Shown here: positions 57,701-64,000 of the stretch, piece by piece
How positions within the stretch are numbered: the stretch's first letter is position 1
How the letters are laid out: each line of letters begins with the position of its first letter
Source: Sorghum bicolor
Taxonomy: Eukaryota > Streptophyta > Magnoliopsida > Poales > Poaceae
Reading direction: 5' to 3'
DNA: 64,000 bases
Assembly: GCF_000003195.3 (NCBI RefSeq)
Contig: NC_012873.2
Location: forward strand, 28,366,385-28,430,384
The notes under the pieces: generated by a model
Database searches by the model: none
What the model was told of the DNA's origin: nothing
What the model saw: only the letters and a program-made list of their open reading frames with translations
Program-made: the position numbers and the translations under genes

Positions 57701-58069
57701 TTGCTGGATGGATGAGAAACTGAAAGGAATAACTTAGGTTTGAAAGAAAATATTCTGAAAGACTCTAAACAAAATCTTGACCTAAGAGACAAGGAATTTG
57801 ATTGTAGAAAAAGATAAAGGCATGTCATAGAAAGAAGACCGACAAACTAAACGTATTTTAAACACTTTGCTCACTCTCAACACATAAAAGAAGCAACAAG
57901 CAAACATCAACTCATATGCATCAGCATGTATGCACAACAATGTTGCTAAGCCTTATGATAAATTTTATTTTAATAAAAATATTATTTTTTCTACATTTTC
58001 ATGAGCACAAAATAAAATTTTAAATTATTTTAGCTCTATTCCCAAAGAACCAAATTTTGGGGTGTTACA
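54716..58069 (-). mobile_element. 3' LTR of another gypsy-type element, minus strand
   Basis: On the minus strand the 3354-bp sequence begins TGTAACACCCCAAAATTTGG at 58069 and ends GGGTATTACA at 54716. The two termini form an imperfect inverted repeat (TGTAAYACCCS). Upstream of its start (58070-58085) a purine-rich CTTAAGGGGGTAGAAT tract marks it as a 3' LTR. It has a GC-rich patch at about 57120-57420 with short frames on both strands and no recognisable protein. It is unrelated in sequence to family A beyond the TGTAACACCCC start. No target duplication can be found because the other end is lost. Confidence 0.8.
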
Positions 58070-58141
58070 ATTCTACCCCCTTAAGATGAATCTCGTCCTC
58101 GAGATTCGAAAGAGGCATGGATTCCAAAAGAGAAACAGGAA
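58070..58141 (-). mobile_element. Internal stub of the truncated element with polypurine tract
   Basis: About 72 bp, with no counterpart in satellite, lie between the LTR and ACAAGATAGG of the satellite. The minus strand reads a polypurine tract next to the LTR, preceded by a CTCGAGGACGAGATTC segment usual near the 3' end of plant gypsy internal regions. The rest of the element is missing. Confidence 0.7.
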
Positions 58142-61100
58142 CAAGATAGGTACACAGTTTGCGCCTAATGCATCATAGGCTAAGACACCATTTTGGATGC
58201 ACCCGATGATACTCCTTGGTAAAGGGGCTCAAGTGGAAGCTCAGTTTGCTTTGTTTGGAGATAGTGCCAATCTTGATGCAAGAGAGGTGCATGAATTGCA
58301 TCGAACGTACCATATGCTTCGAAATATATTTGGAAGCACCCAATAGAACTCCTAGATGACATGTGTCATATAGAATCACACTTCGGTCTCTTTGGAGATA
58401 GTGTTAGTTTCGGTGCAAGATAGATACACGGTTTGTGCCTAATGCACCATAGGCTAAGAAACCATTTTGGACTCGCACGGATGGTACTCCTTGTGTGAAG
58501 AGGCTCAAGTGGAATCTTGGTTCTGTCTGTTTGGAGATAGTTCTAATCTTGATCCAAGATAGGTGCACGGTTTGCTTGGAACATACCATATGCTCAGAAA
58601 TCAATTTGGACAAACCCGATGGAACTGTAGATGCACCCAATGGAACTACTAGATGAAGTGTATCATATGGAATCTCGCTTCGGTCCAGTTGGAGATAGTA
58701 TTAGTTTCGGTGCAAGATAGTTGCATGGTTTGTGCCCAGTGCACCATAGGCTCAGAAATCGTTGTGGAAGTTCCCGATGGTACTCCTAGGTGAAGAGGCT
58801 CAAGTGAAAGCTCGGTTCGGTCTGTTTGGAGATAGTGCTAATCTTGATGAAAGATAGATGTACGGTTTGCATGGAATGTACCATATTCTCAGAAATCAAT
58901 TTGGACTCACCCGATAGAACTCCTAGATCATGTGTGTCATTATCTTGCTTCAATCTGTTCGGAGACAGTGTTAGTTTAGGTGCAAGATTGGTGCATGGTT
59001 TGCGCATAATGCACCATAGGCTCAGAAACCATTTTGGAAGCACCCGATGATAATCCTAGGTGAAGAGGCTCAAGTGGAAGGTCGGTTCGATATGTTTGGA
59101 GATAGTTCTATTCTTGATGCAAGATAGGTGCACGGTTTGCATGGAACATACCATATGCTAAGAAATCCATTTGGACGCACCCCAATAGAACTCCTAGATG
59201 ATATGTGTCATATGGAATCTCGCTTCGGTCTGTTTGGAGACAGAGTTAGTTTTGGTGCAAGATAGGTACACAGTTTGTGCCTAATGCAACATAGGCTAAG
59301 AAACCATTTTGGATGCACCCGATGATACTCCTGGGTAAAGGGGCTCAAGTGGAAGCTCAGGTTGCTTTGTTTGGAGATAGAGCTAATCTTGATGCAAGTT
59401 AGGTGCCCAAAATCCATCGAACGTACCATATGCTTCGAAATATATTTGGAAGCACCCAATAGAACTCCTAGGTGACGTGTGTCATATAGAATCTCACTTC
59501 GGTCGCTTTGGAGATAGTGTTAGTTTCGGTGCAAGATATGTACACGATTTCTGCCTAATGCACAATATGCTAAGAAACTATTTTGGACACAGGCGATGGT
59601 ACTCCTTGGTGAAGAGGCTCATGTGGAATCTTGGTTCTGTCTGTTTGGAGATAGTTCTAATCTTGATGCACGATAGGTGCACGGTTTGCATGGAACATAC
59701 CATATGCTAAGAAATCAATTTGGACACACCCGATGGAACTGTAGATGCAACCGATGGGACTACTAGATGAAGTGTATCATACGGAATCTCGCTTCGGTCC
59801 AGTTGGAGATAGTATTAGTTTTGGTGCAAGATAGTTGCATGGTTTGTGCCCAGTGTACCATAGGCTCATAAATCGTTGTGGAAGTTCCCGATGGTACTCC
59901 TAGGTGAAGAGGCTCAAGTGAAAGCTCGGTTCGGTCTATTTGGAGATAGTGCTAATCTTGATGAAAGATAGGTGTATGGTTTGCATGGAACGTACCATAT
60001 TCTCTAAAATCAATTTGGACGCACCCGATAGAACTCCTAGATCATGTGTGTCATATGGAATCTCGCTTCAATCTGTTTGGAGACAGTGTTAGTTTAGGTG
60101 CAAGATTGGTGCATGGTTTGTGCATAATGCACCGGCTCTGAAACCATTATGGAAGCACCCGATGATAATCCTAGGTGAAGAGGCTCAAGTGGAAGGTCGG
60201 TTCGATCTGTTTGGAGATAGTGCTATTCTTGATGCAAGATAGGTGCGGTTTGCATGGAACATACCATATGCTAAGAAATCCATTTGGACGCACCCCAATA
60301 GAACTCCTAGATGACATGTGTCATTTGGAATCTCGCTTCGGTCTGTTTGGAGACAGAGTTAGTTTTGGTGCAACATAGGTACACAGTTTGCGCCTAATGC
60401 ATCATAGGCTAAGAAACCATTTTGGATGCACCCGATGATATTCCTAGGTAAAGGGGCTCAAGTGGAAGCTCAGTTTGCTTTTGTTTGGAGATAGTGCTAA
60501 TCTTGATGCAACATAGGTGCACGAATTGCATCGAACGTACCATATGCTTCGAAATATATTTGGAAGCACCCAATAGAACTCCTAGATGACGTGTGTCATA
60601 TAGAATCTCACTTTGGTCTCTTTGTAGATAGTGTTAGTTTCGGTGCAAGATAGGTACACGGTTTGTGCCTAATGCACCATAGGCTAAGAAACTATTTTGG
60701 ACACACACGATGGTACTCCTTGGTGAAGAGGCTCAAGTGGAATCTTGGTTCTGTCTGTTTGGAGATAGTTCTAATCTTGATCCAAGATAGGTGCACGGTT
60801 TGCTTGGAACATACCATATGCTCAGAAATCAATTTGGACAAACCCGATGGAACTGTAGATGCACCCAATGGAACTACTAGATGAAGTGTATCATATGGAT
60901 TCTTGCTTCGGTCCAGTTGGAGATAGTATTAGTTTCGGTGCAAGATAGTTGCATGGTTTGTGCCCAGTGCACCATAGGCTCAGAAATCGTTGTGGAAGTT
61001 CCCGATGGTACTCCTAGGTGAAGAGGCTCAAGTGAAAGCTCGGTTCGGTCTGTTTGGAGATAGTGCTAATCTTGATGAAAGATAGATGTACGGTTTGCAT

Positions 61101-63956
61101 GGAATGTACCATATTCTCAGAAATCAATTTGGACTCACCCGATAGAACTCCTAGATCATGTGTGTCATATGTAATCTTGCTTCAATCTGTTTGGAGACAG
61201 TGTTAGTTTAGGTGCAAGATTGGTGCATGGTTTGCGCATAATGCACCATAGGCTCAGAAACCATTTTGGAAGCACCCGATGATAATCCTAGGTGAAGAGG
61301 CTCAAGTGGAAGGTCGGTTCGATATGTTTGGAGATAGTGCTATTCTTGATGCAAGATAGGTGCACGGTTTGCATGGAACATACCATATGCTAAGAAATCC
61401 ATTTGGACGCACCCCAATAGAACTCCTAGATGATATGTGTCATATGGAATCTCGCTTCGGTCTGTTTGGAGACAGAGTTAGTTTTGGTGCAAGATAGGTA
61501 CACAGTTTGTGCCTAATGCAACATAGGCTAAGAAACCATTTTGGATGCACCCGATGATACTCCTGGGTAAAGGGGCTCAAGTGGAAGCTCAGGTTGCTTT
61601 GTTTGGAGATAGAGCTAATCTTGATGCAAGTTAGGTGCCCAAAATCCATCGAACGTACCATATGCTTCGAAATATATTTGGAAGCACCCAATAGAACTCC
61701 TAGATGACGTGTGTCATATAGAATCTCACTTCGGTCGCTTTGGAGATAGAGTTAGTTTCGGTGCAAGATATGTACACGATTTCTGCCTAATGCAAAATAT
61801 GCTAAGAAACTATTTTGGACACACGCGATGGTACTCCTTGGTGAAGAGGCTCATGTGGAATCTTGGTTCTGTCTGTTTGGAGATAGTTCTAATCTTGATG
61901 CAAGATAGGTGCACGGTTTGCATGGAACATACCATATGCTTAGAAATCAATTTGGACAGACCCAATGAACTGTAGATGCACCCGATGGAACTACTAGATG
62001 GAGTGTATCATATGGAATCTCGCTTCGGTCCAGTTGGAGATAGTATTAGTTTGGAGATAGTTCTAATCTTGATGCAAGATAGGTGCACGGTTTGCATGGA
62101 ACATACCATATGCTTAGAAATCAATTTGGACACACCCGATGGAACTGTAGATGCACCCGATGGAACTACTAGATGAAGTGTATGATATGGAATCTCACTT
62201 CGGTCCAGTTGGAGATAGTATTAGTTTCGGTTGCAAGATAGTTGCATGGTTTGTGCCCAGTGTACCATAGGGTCAGAAATCATTGTGGAAGTTCCCGATG
62301 GTACTCCTAGGTGAAGAGGCTCAAGTGAAAGCTCGGTTCGTTCTGTTTGGAGATAGTGCTAATCTTGATGAAAGATAGGTGTATGGTTTGCATGGAACGT
62401 ACCATATTCTCTGAAATCAATTTGGACGCACCCGATAGAACTCCTAGATCATGTCTGTCATATGGAATCTCGCTTCATTCTGTTTGGAGACAGTGTTCGT
62501 TTAGGTGCAAGATTGGTGCATGGTTCGTGCATAATGCACCGGCTCTGAAACCATTATGGAAGCACCCGATGATACTCCTTGGTAAAGGGGCTCAAGTGGA
62601 AGCTCAGTTTGCTTTGTTTGGAGATAGTGCTAATCTTGATTCAAGAGAGGTGCATGAATTGCATCGACCGTACCATATGCTTCGAAATATATTTGGAAGC
62701 ACCCAATAGAACTCCTAGATGACATGTGTCATATAGAATCACACTTCGGTCTCTTTGGAGATAGTGTTAGTTTCGGTGCAAGATAGATACACGGTTTGTG
62801 CCTAATGCACCATAGGCTAAGAAACTATTTTGGACACACAGGATGGTACTCCTTGGTGAAGAGGCTAAAGTGGAATCTTGGTTCTGTCTCTTTGGAGACA
62901 GTTCTAATCTTGATCCAAGATAGGTGCACGGTTTGCTTGGAACATACCATATGCTCAGAAATCAATTTGGACAAACCCGATGGAAATGTAGATGCACCCA
63001 ATGGAACTACTAGATGAAGTGTATCATATGGATTCTTGCTTCGGTCCAGTTGGAGATAGTATTAGTTTCGGTGCAAGATAGTTGCATGGTTTGTGCCCAG
63101 TGCACCATATGCTCAGAAATCGTTGTGAATGTTCCCGATGGTACTCCTAGGTGAAGAGGCTCAAGTGAAAGCTCGGTTCGGTCTGTTTGGAGATAGTGCT
63201 AATCTTGATGAAAGATAGATGTACGGTTTGCATGGAATGTACCATATTCTCAGAAATCAATTTGGACTCACCCGATAGAACTCCTAGATCATGTGTGTCA
63301 TTATCTTGCTTCAATCTGTTCGGAGACAGTGTTAGTTTAGGTGCAAGATTGGTGCATGGTTTGCGCATAATGCACCATAGGCTCAGAAACCATTATGGAA
63401 GCACCCGATGATAACCCTAGGTGAAGAGGCTCAAGTGGAAGGTCGGTTCGATATGTTTGGAGATAGTTCTATTCTTGATGCAAGATAGGTGCACGGTTTG
63501 GATGGAACATACCATATGCTAAGAAAACCATTTGGACGCACCCCAATAGAACTCCTAGATGACATGTGTCATATGGAATCTCGCTTCGGTCTGTTTGGAG
63601 ACAGAGTTAGTTTTGGTGCAAGATAGGTACACAGTTTGCGCCTAATGCATCATAGGCTAAGAAACCATTTTGGATGCACCCGATGATACTCCTGGGTAAA
63701 GGGGCTCAAGTGGAAGCTGAGTTTGCTTTGTTTGGAGATAGTGGTAATCTTGATGCAAGATAAGTGCCCAAATTGCATCGAACGTACCATATGCTTCAAA
63801 ATATATTTGGAAGCACCCAATAGAACTCCTAGATGACATGTGTCATATAGAATCTCACTTCGGTCTCTTTGGAGATAGTGTTAGTTTCGGTTCAAGATAT
63901 GTACACGATTTGTGCCTAATGCACCATAGGCTAAGAACTATTTTGGACGCACACGA
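58142..63956. repeat. Centromeric satellite with about 2.23 kb (16-mer) periodicity, block 6
   Basis: The monomers are of the same family. A diagnostic monomer with GATCCAAGATAGG and GTTTGCTTGG occurs at 58551, 60779 and 62912. Another with TTTCTGCCTAATGCA occurs at about 59549 and 61781. The first interval is 2228 bp, which is 16 monomers; the two halves are clearly different 8-mers. The third copy is rearranged (about 174-bp duplication near 62040 and loss of about two monomers near 62577). Open frames here follow the repeat. Confidence 0.88.
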
Positions 63957-64000
63957 TGTACTCTAGGACCTACCTGGAAACCCAACTCTGGTAAGAGCTA
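63957..64000. other. Start of non-satellite sequence at the window edge
   Basis: Satellite runs to ACACGATG and then departs into TACTCTAGGACCTACCTGG, which matches no monomer. A TG at 63957-63958 could be an LTR start. There is too little sequence to classify. Confidence 0.5.

Overview
This is a plant centromere window. The sequence is dominated by a tandem satellite with a 137-138 bp monomer, interrupted by nested LTR retrotransposons. It holds no ordinary host gene that I can support. The monomer length, the monomer sequence as I remember it, and the presence of CRM-type centromeric retrotransposons point to an Andropogoneae grass (the sorghum, sugarcane and Miscanthus group). I cannot fix the species without a search. 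Two runs of N (32123-32278 and 32470-33153) are assembly gaps.

Layout: 1-1604 is the 3' part of a long LTR (family A, Tekay/Del-like chromovirus), fused to satellite through a short primer-binding-site remnant. 1614-14297 is satellite organised as an eight-monomer, about 1112 bp higher-order repeat (HOR), interrupted by a CRM solo LTR (7705-8846, TSD GACAG). 14298-25351 is a degraded Tat-lineage Ty3/gypsy element on the minus strand that has lost its 3' LTR. It carries a separate intron-containing gene in antisense (plus-strand) orientation. 25352-28163 is satellite. 28164-36946 is a CRM element with two LTRs and TSD GAACT. 36947-37448 is satellite. 37449-53269 is a complete family A element with 4.58 kb LTRs and TSD GTTTG. 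53270-54715 is satellite. 54716-58141 is a 3' LTR of another element on the minus strand plus a stub of its internal region. 58142-63956 is satellite with a different, about 2.23 kb (16-monomer) periodicity. The last about 44 bases start something non-satellite.

How it fits together: the satellite register continues across the CRM solo LTR, the CRM element and the family A element, so these are clean insertions into a pre-existing array. The Tat element and the 54716 LTR are bounded by small losses or register shifts, which indicates later rearrangement. The most gene-like content is in the family A element. It has a 1374-codon gag-pol frame with all catalytic motifs visible, a chromodomain cut off by one stop codon, and an additional 361-aa coiled-coil ORF upstream of gag. 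A consensus splice donor in the leader and perfectly placed 3' splice sites directly before both start codons suggest that this ORF and gag are expressed by alternative splicing. Many short open frames inside the satellite and the LTRs are by-products of the repeats and are not listed as genes.
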